Below are positions 1 through 5,580 of a stretch of DNA of 10,409 bases, one piece after another. Positions within the stretch are counted from its first letter, which is position 1, and each line of letters starts with the position of its first letter. This stretch comes from DAORIO01 sp964384645 (GTDB lineage Bacteria > Patescibacteriota > Minisyncoccia > Phycocordibacterales > UBA9973). Made by a program: the position numbers and the translations under genes. The notes under the pieces are model-generated. The model ran no database searches and had not been told where the DNA came from. It saw only the letters and a program-made list of their open reading frames with translations. The stretch covers positions 1-10,409 of the forward strand of contig CAYLKL010000013.1 in assembly GCA_964384645.1 (NCBI GenBank), written 5' to 3'.

Positions 1-55
1 GGGAGGAATCCTCCGCTTGCTCCTCTTTTTGTTTTGGCGAAATTCGGGCGGGCTA
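1..55. repeat. Left arm of a perfect 55-bp inverted repeat (cut by window edge)
   Basis: Bases 1-55 are the exact reverse complement of 1653-1707, with no mismatch. Homology stops on the inner side after the shared 'cgggcgggcta' (next bases do not match). On the outer side it reaches base 1, so the true repeat may be longer. It is visibly richer in G+C than the genes it encloses and contains a small GGAGG/CCTCC palindrome. The two arms enclose only the XRE regulator and the metallopeptidase-like gene. That arrangement fits an inserted cassette, or an insertion between two copies of a genomic repeat family; which of these is inference. Confidence 0.93.
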
Positions 56-60
56 CAAAA

Positions 61-92
61 TTGAAAAATACTCTCATATTTGCTATTATAAT
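61..92 (+). promoter_or_regulatory. Putative sigma70-type promoter of the XRE-peptidase cassette
   Basis: TTGAAA at 61-66 is followed after 17 nt by TATTAT at 84-89. A perfect TATAAT overlaps it at 87-92, with a 20-nt spacing. Start would fall near 97-100, leaving a leader of about 35 nt before the XRE ATG at 134. It begins just inside the left repeat arm, so the cassette carries its own promoter. Confidence 0.6.
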
Positions 93-122
93 ACTGCAAG
101 TATAAATAAGCAACAGTATTAT
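88..122. promoter_or_regulatory. Operator-like inverted repeat overlapping the -10 box
   Basis: ATAATACTG (88-96) and CAGTATTAT (114-122) are perfect 9-nt inverted arms separated by 17 nt. The left arm overlaps the -10 region, so a protein bound here would block the promoter. XRE regulators commonly repress their own promoter from such dyads, which makes the adjacent 67-aa protein the natural candidate. A hairpin in the mRNA leader is the alternative. Confidence 0.45.
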
Positions 123-133
123 GGTATCAATAT

Positions 134-337
134 ATGGAAAGTAATCAATTAGGGCAAAAAATAAAGAAATTAAGGCAAAAGCTTGGTTTATCCCAAGACG
201 ATTTTGCTCGCAAGGCGGATGTTCCCTATACAACCTTAACCAAAATTGAAACTGGCGTTATAAAAAAGCCATCAGTTTTCGTTATGAGCAAAATCGCGAA
301 AGTTCTCAATGTTAGTATTGAGGAATTAATCAAATAA
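134..337 (+). CDS. XRE/Cro-family helix-turn-helix regulator, 67 aa
   Basis: This is a single-domain HTH_3/XRE DNA-binding protein. The helices can be followed: 'IGQKI'-like opening at residues 6-16 (LGQKIKKLRQK), helix 2-turn-helix 3 at about 19-41 (LSQDDFARKADV, then PYTTLTKIE), and the closing 'SKIAKVLNVSIEELIK' at 52-67. The protein is almost only the domain, so it has no effector or protease-sensing region of its own. It lies first in the cassette, 23 nt upstream of the metallopeptidase-like gene on the same strand, and a dyad overlaps its promoter. The start has no Shine-Dalgarno sequence. Family membership is clear; its role as autorepressor of the pair is inferred from arrangement. 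In known pairs (ImmR/ImmA, DdrO/IrrE) the protease cleaves the XRE partner. Confidence 0.93.
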   Translation: MESNQLGQKIKKLRQKLGLSQDDFARKADVPYTTLTKIETGVIKKPSVFVMSKIAKVLNVSIEELIK

Positions 338-350
338 TTATTAGTAATAA
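338..350. promoter_or_regulatory. 13-nt perfect palindrome between the two cassette genes
   Basis: TTATTA-G-TAATAA starts directly after the XRE stop codon and lies 10 nt before the peptidase ATG. It could be a second regulator site or a weak hairpin between cistrons. In such AT-rich DNA a palindrome of this composition can arise by chance. Confidence 0.2.
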
Positions 351-360
351 ATAAATTTAT

Positions 361-1635
361 ATGGAAAAACTTGAAAATGTTTCTAATGTGCCAGAGAAAG
401 AAAATAAATTGATGTTGATACCTGAAGATTTTAATAATTTATCTGTTGAAGAAGCTTTTAAACATAAACATGTTGTTTTTGAAGTAAATGAATGTTTTGA
501 AAAAACAAAAATAAATTTATTCAATAATTTTATTTCTTTGTATACAAAATCTTACGGAGCGGGGTTAGAAGAACAAGAAAAAGTAAAACAAAAAATGGAA
601 GATAATATTTATGCGATTAGATTTGATCCGGCTTTTTTCTTGTTGAGAGGTATGGATGTTAATTCGTTGGCTGGCTATATTCCTGAATGGAAAACTTTAT
701 TTTTTCCGGATATGAAAACTTATAAAAATCCAGAAATCTATGCACACGAAGTTACACACTCAATTGGTTCTATTTGTGTAAATGCTGAGGGTGCAAAAAT
801 AGAAGACCATGAAATTTATAATGCACTCAATGAAGGAATCACTGAAAAGATGGCCGTTGAAATGATTGGCAAGAAAAAAGAAGGATATCCACCAAATGTT
901 AAATGTGCTCAATTTATCGATATTATGATAGATGGTAAAGTGAATGAAACTTTCCAAAAAAATGACATTAATCGTCTAGAAAAAATCTATGATGAACAAA
1001 TCAATGATGGTGCATTTAAAGATTTAGTATTTAATATTCATGGTATTGAAAATACTTTTAAGGAAATTAATAAATCTAATAATGTAATCTTTGATTTTGA
1101 AGAAGAAAATGACATAAATTCAGTAGAGTTTGTAGAAAAATATGATAGTGTAAAAAAGATTATTGATGAAGAAGAGAATTTAAGACTAAATTTTCTAAAA
1201 GAAAAAACAAAAGAAAGTAAAGAAAAATATTTAGCACAAGTAGACAAGACAGATGAAAAATTAAAAGAATTTAAAGATGAAATTATTAATTATGTATTTG
1301 CAAAGGAATGTGTATCAAAATATAATAACGGTAAAAATATAGATTTAATTTGTGAAAGAATGGCAAATTTTTTTGATAAGCATTTGGGTGTCTTAATTGA
1401 TAAGAGTGCCACACAAGAAGAGCAAATCAAAATTATGCAGAAGCTTTGCAATATTCAAACAGCTTTTGATTTTTCAGAAAACAAAATTTCAGTTTTAGAG
1501 AATGTAATTACAGTAAACACCGTAAAGTTATATGAAAAAATTACAAATACAAAAGTCGATGAAAAAATCAATGTTTATGAAAAATTAGGAATCCAACATA
1601 ATTTAAATTGGTTAAACAATACGACAGAAAAGTAA
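361..1635 (+). CDS. HEVTH zinc-metallopeptidase-like protein of the XRE cassette, 424 aa
   Basis: An HExxH zinc-binding motif is present: His129-Glu130-Val-Thr-His133, in the context YAHEVTHSIG. About 25 residues later comes ALNEGITEKMA, with Glu158 (or Glu162) placed as third zinc ligand in the gluzincin manner (HExxH...E). Residues 1-120 are mixed, with aromatic 'FFLLRG' and 'LFFPDMKTY' stretches before the catalytic helix. Residues 200-424 are helical and rich in Glu/Lys, with a probable coiled coil at about 255-310. There is no signal peptide or membrane helix, so it should act in the cytoplasm. Codons are very AT-rich, more so than recG or uppP here. It follows the XRE gene by 23 nt. It is not a textbook ImmA/IrrE (DUF955) sequence, though the pairing is similar. 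The exact family and substrate are unknown; peptidase-like fold and cytoplasmic location are the supportable claims. Confidence 0.72.
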   Translation: MEKLENVSNVPEKENKLMLIPEDFNNLSVEEAFKHKHVVFEVNECFEKTKINLFNNFISLYTKSYGAGLEEQEKVKQKMEDNIYAIRFDPAFFLLRGMDVNSLAGYIPEWKTLFFPDMKTYKNPEIYAHEVTHSIGSICVNAEGAKIEDHEIYNALNEGITEKMAVEMIGKKKEGYPPNVKCAQFIDIMIDGKVNETFQKNDINRLEKIYDEQINDGAFKDLVFNIHGIENTFKEINKSNNVIFDFEEENDINSVEFVEKYDSVKKIIDEEENLRLNFLKEKTKESKEKYLAQVDKTDEKLKEFKDEIINYVFAKECVSKYNNGKNIDLICERMANFFDKHLGVLIDKSATQEEQIKIMQKLCNIQTAFDFSENKISVLENVITVNTVKLYEKITNTKVDEKINVYEKLGIQHNLNWLNNTTEK

Positions 1636-1652
1636 TTCCTATTTCTAATAAT

Positions 1653-1707
1653 TAGCCCGCCCGAATTTCGCCAAAACAAAAAGAGGAGCAAGCGGAGGAT
1701 TCCTCCC
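1653..1707. repeat. Right arm of the perfect 55-bp inverted repeat
   Basis: This is an exact reverse complement of bases 1-55. It starts 17 nt after the metallopeptidase-like stop codon. Its inner edge reads 'tagcccgcccg', matching the left arm, and its outer end runs into 'ccagacccctcc', which would match sequence before the window if the repeat is longer. It overlaps the first hairpin of the structured region (1688-1730). Confidence 0.93.
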
Positions 1708-2004
1708 CAGACCCCTCCTCCTCCGCTTGCGACATCCGAATTCAGAAAAAAGGAATCAGCCGAAGTTTTGCGGAATCCTTTCCCCAGAAAATTGTTTCCG
1801 CAAAACTTCGTCCGCATTGTTTCAGATTTCCTCGTCGGGATTGCTTTCAAAAAAGGTTCGAATTTTGTACAATGAATACCGCAAAGTCTGAGTGAAGCGA
1901 AAGCTTTGCGGAGACGGGTACGACACCTGCGTGTCGTACGTGTGAGATTCGAAAAGGTTCTCCCATATTTTTAGAAAGCTACGCTTTATAAAAATGGGAA
2001 ACCT
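1688..2004. repeat. Hairpin-rich, GC-richer noncoding region
   Basis: The 484-nt gap between the peptidase-like stop and the DoxX-family gene has no convincing gene but contains a run of inverted repeats. Seen directly: 12-bp arms at 1688-1699/1719-1730; 15-bp arms at 1761-1775/1796-1810 around a 20-nt loop; 8-bp arms CCGCAAAG/CTTTGCGG at 1879-1886/1904-1911 with an inner AAGC-GAAA-GCTT hairpin; a perfect 9-bp stem GTACGACAC/GTGTCGTAC with loop CTGC at 1918-1939; and an imperfect stem of over 20 bp at 1955-2004 with loop TAC. A terminator hairpin follows. Such density suggests a structured repeat family or a folded RNA. Open frames crossing it are low-complexity and look like repeat translation, not genes. 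Confidence 0.75.
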
Positions 2005-2045
2005 GTACTGAAACTGTAAGTTTCGAAATTCTCGCCTTTTCCGCA

Positions 2046-2073
2046 AAAAAACCGCACAAGTGTGCGGTTTTTT
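2046..2073. terminator. Strong bidirectional intrinsic terminator
   Basis: CCGCAC-AAGT-GTGCGG, flanked by A6 on the left and T6 on the right, gives a 12-bp stem with a U-tract in both directions. On the minus strand it lies 46 nt after the DoxX-family stop and would end that operon. On the plus strand it would end transcripts leaving the cassette or the structured region. Confidence 0.88.
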
Positions 2074-2119
2074 AATTCTTATTACTAATTTATTAATTAC
2101 TAACCTACTAAAATACCAT

Positions 2120-2542
2120 CTAATTCCCTCCCGTATCTCTTGAAAAAAATAAAGCAAAAACTAGAAAATATATTATATGATCATCAATAAGTGGATTATT
2201 GTCTGGGAACAAAAGTGCGAAATACATTAGCGCCACCATAATCATTCCAGCAATCGCTCCGTACTTTACATATTTGTTGAATAAAAACGTTAGGCCGACA
2301 AACAACAATCCCAACATAAACAACCAATCAACAATTTCTATGCCAGATAGACTATTAAAAAAACCAGAAAGTGGTCCTTGAACTGCATTTGCCAAAAACC
2401 CAGTTGTTGGCGACCCTCCATTTATCCAAGCACTTTCAGGCTTTGTTGTAAGTCCAAAACCAAACAACTTGTCGACGAACGCCCAAAGAAATATAAACGA
2501 CATTGCCACACGCAAAACGTTAAAAATGTTTCTTGTTTTCAT
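2120..2542 (-). CDS. DoxX/DoxD-family membrane protein, 140 aa
   Basis: This is a small integral membrane protein with four predicted helices at about residues 6-28, 68-87, 92-112 and 120-135, the DoxX topology. The first helix carries FIFLWAFVDKLFG. A conserved-looking loop AWINGGSPTTGFL follows, then a 'GPLSGFF' segment, and a DHIIYFLVF stretch in the last helix. DoxX/DoxD relatives include the small subunit of thiosulfate:quinone oxidoreductase, but many members have no known substrate, so no reaction is claimed. It starts 12 nt after the YtxH-like stop without a Shine-Dalgarno sequence, which suggests co-transcription. The terminator at 2046-2073 closes the unit. Confidence 0.8.
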   Translation of the reverse strand: MKTRNIFNVLRVAMSFIFLWAFVDKLFGFGLTTKPESAWINGGSPTTGFLANAVQGPLSGFFNSLSGIEIVDWLFMLGLLFVGLTFLFNKYVKYGAIAGMIMVALMYFALLFPDNNPLIDDHIIYFLVFALFFSRDTGGN

Positions 2543-2554
2543 AATTTAATTATA

Positions 2555-2938
2555 TTATTTTTTAGCAGCTTTTTTAACCGCTTTTTTTACTGAAGAAACT
2601 TTTTTCTTTGCACCTTTATTCATTGTCTTCCAGTGCTTCTTTAGTTCTCCAACAACTCCACTCAACTCTTCTGCAGCAATATCTTTTGATTTTGCGTATT
2701 TCTTCGAAACATCATCTATTACTTTGTTGTAAATAGGTTCTGTAACATCTTGCATTTTCTCAAACTTTTCAATTATCTCTCCCTTCATCTTTGTCGCCCA
2801 ACCACTTATCTTTTTTCGGTTCTTCTTTGCATCCGGACCAAACAAAATATAAGCTGCCGCAGAAAGTGCCGCAATACCTGCCCCCACCGCTAAAACCTTA
2901 CCTGTTGAATTTTTATTTGTTGCTTGTTTTTTTATCAT
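2555..2938 (-). CDS. YtxH-like membrane-anchored protein with lysine-rich tail, 127 aa
   Basis: A short basic N-terminus is followed by one hydrophobic, Ala/Gly-rich helix at about residues 14-34 (VLAVGAGIAALSAAAYILFG). A charged, largely helical segment runs from 38 to 105, and the C-terminus (about 108-127) is almost only Lys, Ala, Ser and Val, resembling histone H1 tails. This is the organisation of YtxH-like proteins. The basic tail could bind nucleic acid or acidic surface polymers, which is inference. It lies downstream of a YtxG/DUF948-like gene, the gene order of the Bacillus subtilis ytxGH operon. It also has its own extended -10 element at 2984-2992. Function is unknown. Confidence 0.75.
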   Translation of the reverse strand: MIKKQATNKNSTGKVLAVGAGIAALSAAAYILFGPDAKKNRKKISGWATKMKGEIIEKFEKMQDVTEPIYNKVIDDVSKKYAKSKDIAAEELSGVVGELKKHWKTMNKGAKKKVSSVKKAVKKAAKK

Positions 2939-2983
2939 ATATTTAAAAATAAGTTAGACTAATAATGCTTTCCCTACCATTTA

Positions 2984-2992
2984 ATTATAACA
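2984..2992 (-). promoter_or_regulatory. Extended -10 promoter element before the YtxH-like gene
   Basis: On the minus strand the sequence reads TG-T-TATAAT, a perfect extended -10, in the 62-nt gap after the YtxG-like stop. No clear -35 is seen, as is usual for extended -10 promoters. The leader would be about 38 nt. It allows the YtxH-like and DoxX genes to be transcribed separately from the upstream gene. Confidence 0.55.
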
Positions 2993-3000
2993 CAAACAAA

Positions 3001-3270
3001 TTACTCAGTGCTTTTGGTTTTCTTTTTCCTAGTAGTCTTTCTGCTTCCAAAAATAAACCGAAACATTGCATTCTCTTCAATTCTTTCAATGAACTCTTCA
3101 ACTCTCTCTTCAGCCTTATCAACGCCTTCTTTTAACGTGGCGGTAATATCTCTTAGATTTCTAAGTGCTCCTGATAAATAATAAAAACAAATACTTATAA
3201 GTATTGTTAAAATAATTACAGCAATTGTTGTTACGAAAAAAAATATATCTGCTTTTGCAAGTGTTTCCAT
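3001..3270 (-). CDS. YtxG/DUF948-like membrane and coiled-coil protein, 89 aa
   Basis: One transmembrane helix at about residues 9-34 (ADIFFFVTTIAVIILTIL...) is followed by a charged amphipathic helix (about 36-70, with the repeat-like EERVEEFIERIEE) and a basic tail (RKTTRKKKTK). This is the plan of small DUF948/YtxG proteins. The start is placed at ATG 3270. An in-frame ATG at 3291 adds seven residues (MSFFTNR), but those codons lie inside a 139-bp leader repeat that also precedes recG, where it encodes a nearly identical and functionally irrelevant MPFFTNP. Homology between the two loci ends at the ATGGA of this start. It is first in a likely three-gene operon with the YtxH-like and DoxX genes. 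Function is unknown. Confidence 0.75.
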   Translation of the reverse strand: METLAKADIFFFVTTIAVIILTILISICFYYLSGALRNLRDITATLKEGVDKAEERVEEFIERIEENAMFRFIFGSRKTTRKKKTKSTE

Positions 3271-3404
3271 CCGGTTAGTGAAAAATGACATTGGTGTGCC
3301 ACTTTTGTGAATTATTTAATAATTGTGTATTTGTTTTCATTTGAAGTTATTTTACCTTAGAATCCGCACCATAGTGCTATGCCATTTTCTACTACCGGAT
3401 CCAT
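3266..3404 (-). repeat. 139-bp leader repeat, copy B (inverted relative to 5955-6093)
   Basis: Read on the minus strand, 3404-3266 aligns end to end with 5955-6093 on the plus strand: about 10 substitutions and two compensating one-base indels over 139 bp. The 75 bp from the small-ORF ATG to the downstream ATGGA differ at only 4 positions; the 64 bp before it hold the rest. The repeat covers a TAAAAT box, a 21-codon ORF and the start of the downstream gene, then identity stops abruptly. Confidence 0.9.
3275..3340 (-). CDS. 21-codon upstream ORF (leader peptide candidate), copy B
   Basis: ATG at 3340 opens a frame beginning MKTNTQLLNN and containing SQKWHTN, ending IFH and then TAA. The stop is 4 nt (CCGG) before the YtxG-like ATG at 3270. 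A sister ORF with 18 of 21 identical residues occupies the same place before recG (6019-6084). TAAAAT lies 8 nt upstream of the ATG in both. The 4-nt gap suits translational coupling or reinitiation. Codon-level selection cannot be shown from two copies, so it may be a noncoding leader that happens to be open. Confidence 0.45.
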   Translation of the reverse strand: MKTNTQLLNNSQKWHTNVIFH

Positions 3405-3436
3405 ATTCTTAATCTTATACTAATAAATAAAATAAA

Positions 3437-3458
3437 AAAACCTCCCACAGGAGGTTTT
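3437..3458 (-). terminator. Intrinsic terminator after the 160-aa orphan gene
   Basis: AAAACCTCC-CACA-GGAGGTTTT is a perfect 9-bp stem with a 4-nt loop, starting 2 nt beyond the stop of the 160-aa gene. On the minus strand it is followed by a long T-rich tract. It ends the uppP-orphan unit and insulates it from the leader repeat downstream. Confidence 0.88.
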
Positions 3459-3460
3459 CA

Positions 3461-3943
3461 TTATTTGAGACAGGTAAACAATTTATGTTTACACTCTACT
3501 GAATACGGAAGGTCAAAATTACTGAGTCCAACATAAACACTAATGCCTTCTAATGTTTTATGCACCCTTGCGATAAAAAACAGTTTTTTATTTCCAAAAA
3601 CAATAAAATCTGTGCTCTCATCTTCCGATAATAGCTGTTTGTTGCATGCTATGAACTTTAGCACGGTCTTAAGTGAATTAAAGGCGATGTTGTTTATATT
3701 TTCAATATCGCCACCGCAGGCGTCTTGTAAAATATGTTGAATGTTTGCAAAGGAAGCTAATTCCAAAACCTGATATTTAATCGCGCGACCGTGTTTTTTT
3801 GAAAGAGCATACACCTCTTTTTCTTTTACAGCCTTATCAAAAGATACCTTAATTTTAACACTCACCTTATTGATGTTTGAATTAAAAAGCTCAAATTCAC
3901 CAGTTTTAACTAATCTCAAATACTCATATTTTCTATTTTCCAT
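3461..3943 (-). CDS. Unrecognised protein, 160 aa
   Basis: I do not recognise a family. The protein is soluble-looking, with no signal peptide or membrane helix. The first half is basic (NKVSVKIKVSFDKAVKEKE, KKHGRAIKYQ). The middle is helical, with a CGG at about 75-77. The second half alternates hydrophobic residues in a way that suggests beta strands (DFIVFGNKKLFFIARV, then ISVYVGLSNFDLPY). Three further cysteines (about residues 99, 150 and 158) complete a set that is notable for a short cytoplasmic protein. The start lies 39 nt downstream of the uppP stop with no clear promoter between them, and a terminator follows at once, so it is probably the second gene of a uppP operon. Coding is supported by the length, codon use and the well-placed terminator. 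Confidence 0.7.
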   Translation of the reverse strand: MENRKYEYLRLVKTGEFELFNSNINKVSVKIKVSFDKAVKEKEVYALSKKHGRAIKYQVLELASFANIQHILQDACGGDIENINNIAFNSLKTVLKFIACNKQLLSEDESTDFIVFGNKKLFFIARVHKTLEGISVYVGLSNFDLPYSVECKHKLFTCLK

Positions 3944-3982
3944 TTGTCTAAGTTTTTGTTCCCCAAAACACTATCACTTAGA

Positions 3983-4759
3983 TCAAAATAAGACAACCCA
4001 AAAAACAATGGCGGCAAAAATTCGGTATACACCAAAAGCAATAAAGTTATTTTTCTCTACATATCGAATCAAAAACTTTATAGCAAATATAGCCACAACA
4101 AATGAAACGGCAAAGCCGACAGCGAGCACAGACAATTGTGAATCTTTGAAACTTTCAAAATTTTTATAAACATCAAGAACGGTCGCCGCAAGCATTGTAG
4201 GTACTGCCAAAAGAAAAGAAAACTCCACAATAGTTTTTCGACTTATTCCCATCAACATCCCGCCAAAAATTGTAGCCGCAGATCTCGAAACACCCGGAAT
4301 CATGGCGAGTGATTGATAAAGTCCAATAAAAAAAGACTGTTTATAAGTAACCCCCTCGATTCCTTCGTCTATTTTTTTAATCTCATTTTTGGCTAAAAAC
4401 TTCTCTAGAACAATAAATAATATTCCCCCTACAAAAAGAGCAACCAAAACCACAGTCACGTTATCCAGTAAATATTTTTTTATTATTGAGTAAAATATTA
4501 GCCCTAAAATAACTGTCGGAATAAAAGCAATAGAAACTTTTTTAAAAGTCTGAAATTCTTTGAAAAATCTTTTTGGGAATAAATATACGACTGCCAATAT
4601 TGCGCCAAATTGAATCGCAATATTAAAACTTTTCAAAAACTCGGTCTCTCCAATATTTAAAATTTTACCAAACAAAATAAGGTGGCCTGTCGAAGAAATA
4701 GGTAAAAATTCAGTAATACCCTCTACAACTCCCAAAATTACAGAATCTAAAAATGTCAT
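3983..4759 (-). CDS. uppP: Undecaprenyl-diphosphatase (BacA/UppP family), 258 aa
   Basis: This integral membrane enzyme removes a phosphate from undecaprenyl pyrophosphate, regenerating the lipid carrier for peptidoglycan and other wall polymers; its overexpression is known to give bacitracin resistance. Both signature regions are present: the (E/Q)xxxE motif with following segment (Glu13, Glu17, then FLPISSTGHLI, about 13-28) and PGVSRSAAT at 155-163, containing the catalytic-region Ser/Arg. The 258-aa length is normal for the family and several hydrophobic helices run through the protein. A TTGCGA-17-TATGAT promoter leaves only 6 nt before the ATG, which suggests a leaderless mRNA. It is divergent from the histidine kinase gene, with their promoters sharing 53 bp, so the two-component pair is a candidate regulator. 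Identification is secure. Confidence 0.96.
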   Translation of the reverse strand: MTFLDSVILGVVEGITEFLPISSTGHLILFGKILNIGETEFLKSFNIAIQFGAILAVVYLFPKRFFKEFQTFKKVSIAFIPTVILGLIFYSIIKKYLLDNVTVVLVALFVGGILFIVLEKFLAKNEIKKIDEGIEGVTYKQSFFIGLYQSLAMIPGVSRSAATIFGGMLMGISRKTIVEFSFLLAVPTMLAATVLDVYKNFESFKDSQLSVLAVGFAVSFVVAIFAIKFLIRYVEKNNFIAFGVYRIFAAIVFWVVLF

Positions 4760-4765
4760 CCCTCA

Positions 4766-4794
4766 ATCATATGATAGTTCCCAAAAGCTCGCAA
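4766..4794 (-). promoter_or_regulatory. uppP promoter, probably leaderless
   Basis: On the minus strand TTGCGA (4794-4789) is followed after exactly 17 nt by TATGAT (4771-4766). Only TGAGGG (6 nt) separates the -10 from the uppP ATG, so initiation at normal distance would begin at or next to the AUG. It overlaps the oppositely directed kinase promoter. Confidence 0.6.
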
Positions 4795-4805
4795 AAGGAT
4801 ATAAT
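4778..4805 (+). promoter_or_regulatory. Histidine kinase promoter, probably leaderless
   Basis: TTCCCA (4778-4783), then 16 nt, then a perfect TATAAT (4800-4805). Seven nt separate the -10 from ATG 4813. The -35 is weak. The site overlaps the uppP promoter on the other strand, so binding of polymerase at one should interfere with the other. Confidence 0.6.
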
Positions 4806-4812
4806 TCTCTAT

Positions 4813-5544
4813 ATGGAAGAATTAAAAGAAAAAATCGAACAACTAGAAAAGATAAATGCATTCAAATCTGACGTTATCTCAATTTCTGCCCACGAACTAA
4901 GAACATCTCTTACGGCGCTACGTTGGATAAACGAAATGCTTTTAGATGGTGACGTTGGTGAAATAACAAGAGAGCAAAAAGATTTTATTGAAAAGGAAAA
5001 AACTTCAATTGAAAGAATGCTTTCATTAGTACAGGAAATGCTTGAGATAAACCACACCGAGTCTATTGGGCTTACTTATAAATTTCAATCTATTGAAATA
5101 CTGCCAATAATAGAGGGTGTTACTTTTGATTTTATTGGTGAATCTCACAAAAAATCTATTGAAATAATTTTTATAAAACCTCAAATTGAACTACCTAAAG
5201 TTACGGCCGATCCAGACAAAATACGCGTAGTGTTGCAAAACCTAATTGAAAACGCCCTTAAGTATTCAAACGAAGGTAGTAAAATTATAATTTCTATTTC
5301 AAAAGAAGAAGAAAATATTAGAGTTGCAGTAAAAGATAACGGAATAGGAATACCTGAAAGCGACAGAGCAAATATATTTGATAAGTTCTACAGAGGTGAA
5401 AAAGCAAAATCTATTAAAACTTTTGGCACAGGGCTTGGTCTTTACACTGCCAAAAAAATAATAGACGCCCATGGCGGTCAAATAAACTTTGAAAGTAAAG
5501 ATAAAGATGGCACAACTTTCTTTTTTACCCTACCGATTGCATAA
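4813..5544 (+). CDS. Sensorless histidine kinase, 243 aa
   Basis: This is the HisKA plus HATPase_c core of a two-component kinase, with nothing in front except a short coiled coil (EELKEKIEQLEK). Visible boxes: H-box SAHELRTSLTALRW with phospho-acceptor His27 (Ser replaces the usual Pro of HELRTPL), N-box QNLIENALKYS (142-152), G1 DNGIGIP (175-181), F-box FDKFYRG (189-195) and G2 GTGLGLYTAKKI (205-216). It has no membrane segment and no PAS, HAMP or GAF domain, so any signal must come through a partner protein. The start is set at ATG 4813. An in-frame ATG at 4753 would add 20 residues, but the best promoter lies inside that extension and it overlaps the uppP start. The cognate receiver follows 36 nt downstream. 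Confidence 0.92.
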   Translation: MEELKEKIEQLEKINAFKSDVISISAHELRTSLTALRWINEMLLDGDVGEITREQKDFIEKEKTSIERMLSLVQEMLEINHTESIGLTYKFQSIEILPIIEGVTFDFIGESHKKSIEIIFIKPQIELPKVTADPDKIRVVLQNLIENALKYSNEGSKIIISISKEEENIRVAVKDNGIGIPESDRANIFDKFYRGEKAKSIKTFGTGLGLYTAKKIIDAHGGQINFESKDKDGTTFFFTLPIA

Positions 5545-5545
5545 T

Positions 5546-5573
5546 TTGTAGACAAAAGACATTGTGCTAAAAT
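5546..5573 (+). promoter_or_regulatory. Extended -10 promoter of the receiver gene, probably leaderless
   Basis: TTGTAG (5546-5551), 16 nt, then TG-C-TAAAAT (5565-5573). Seven nt (TACATAT) precede ATG 5581, the same spacing as at the kinase gene. The promoter lies in the 36-nt gap, so the receiver can be made without the kinase. Confidence 0.55.
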
Positions 5574-5580
5574 TACATAT

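Noticed and set aside
1..2073. CRISPR array or integron
   Set aside because: The repeats are inverted, of different lengths and not regularly spaced; no cas, integrase or attC-like series is present.
1575..2157. Two minus-strand open frames (91 and 111 codons) across the repeat and hairpin region
   Set aside because: Their translations are low-complexity Gly/Leu/Arg or Ser/Phe-rich, follow the palindromes, have no promoter or start context, and the first runs antisense into the peptidase-like gene. They look like repeat translation.
3271..3291. Start of the YtxG-like protein at 3291 (and of RecG at 6068)
   Set aside because: Both extra seven-codon stretches lie in the shared leader repeat, overlap the 21-codon ORF out of frame, and RecG family openings fit the later ATG. 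They remain possible and are noted in the entries.
3371..3404. A 15-codon frame at the start of leader copy B (MDPVVENGIA...)
   Set aside because: In copy A the same start reaches a stop after ten codons because of the indels, so the frame is not conserved.
3949..3980. Imperfect hairpin CTAAGT/ACTTAG between uppP and the 160-aa gene (minus strand)
   Set aside because: Six-bp AT-rich arms with a loop of over 20 nt and no U-tract; too weak to call a terminator or regulator.
4753..4812. Kinase start at ATG 4753
   Set aside because: It would overlap the divergent uppP start and put the TATAAT box inside the gene; ATG 4813 has a -10 at 7 nt and begins with a plausible coiled coil.
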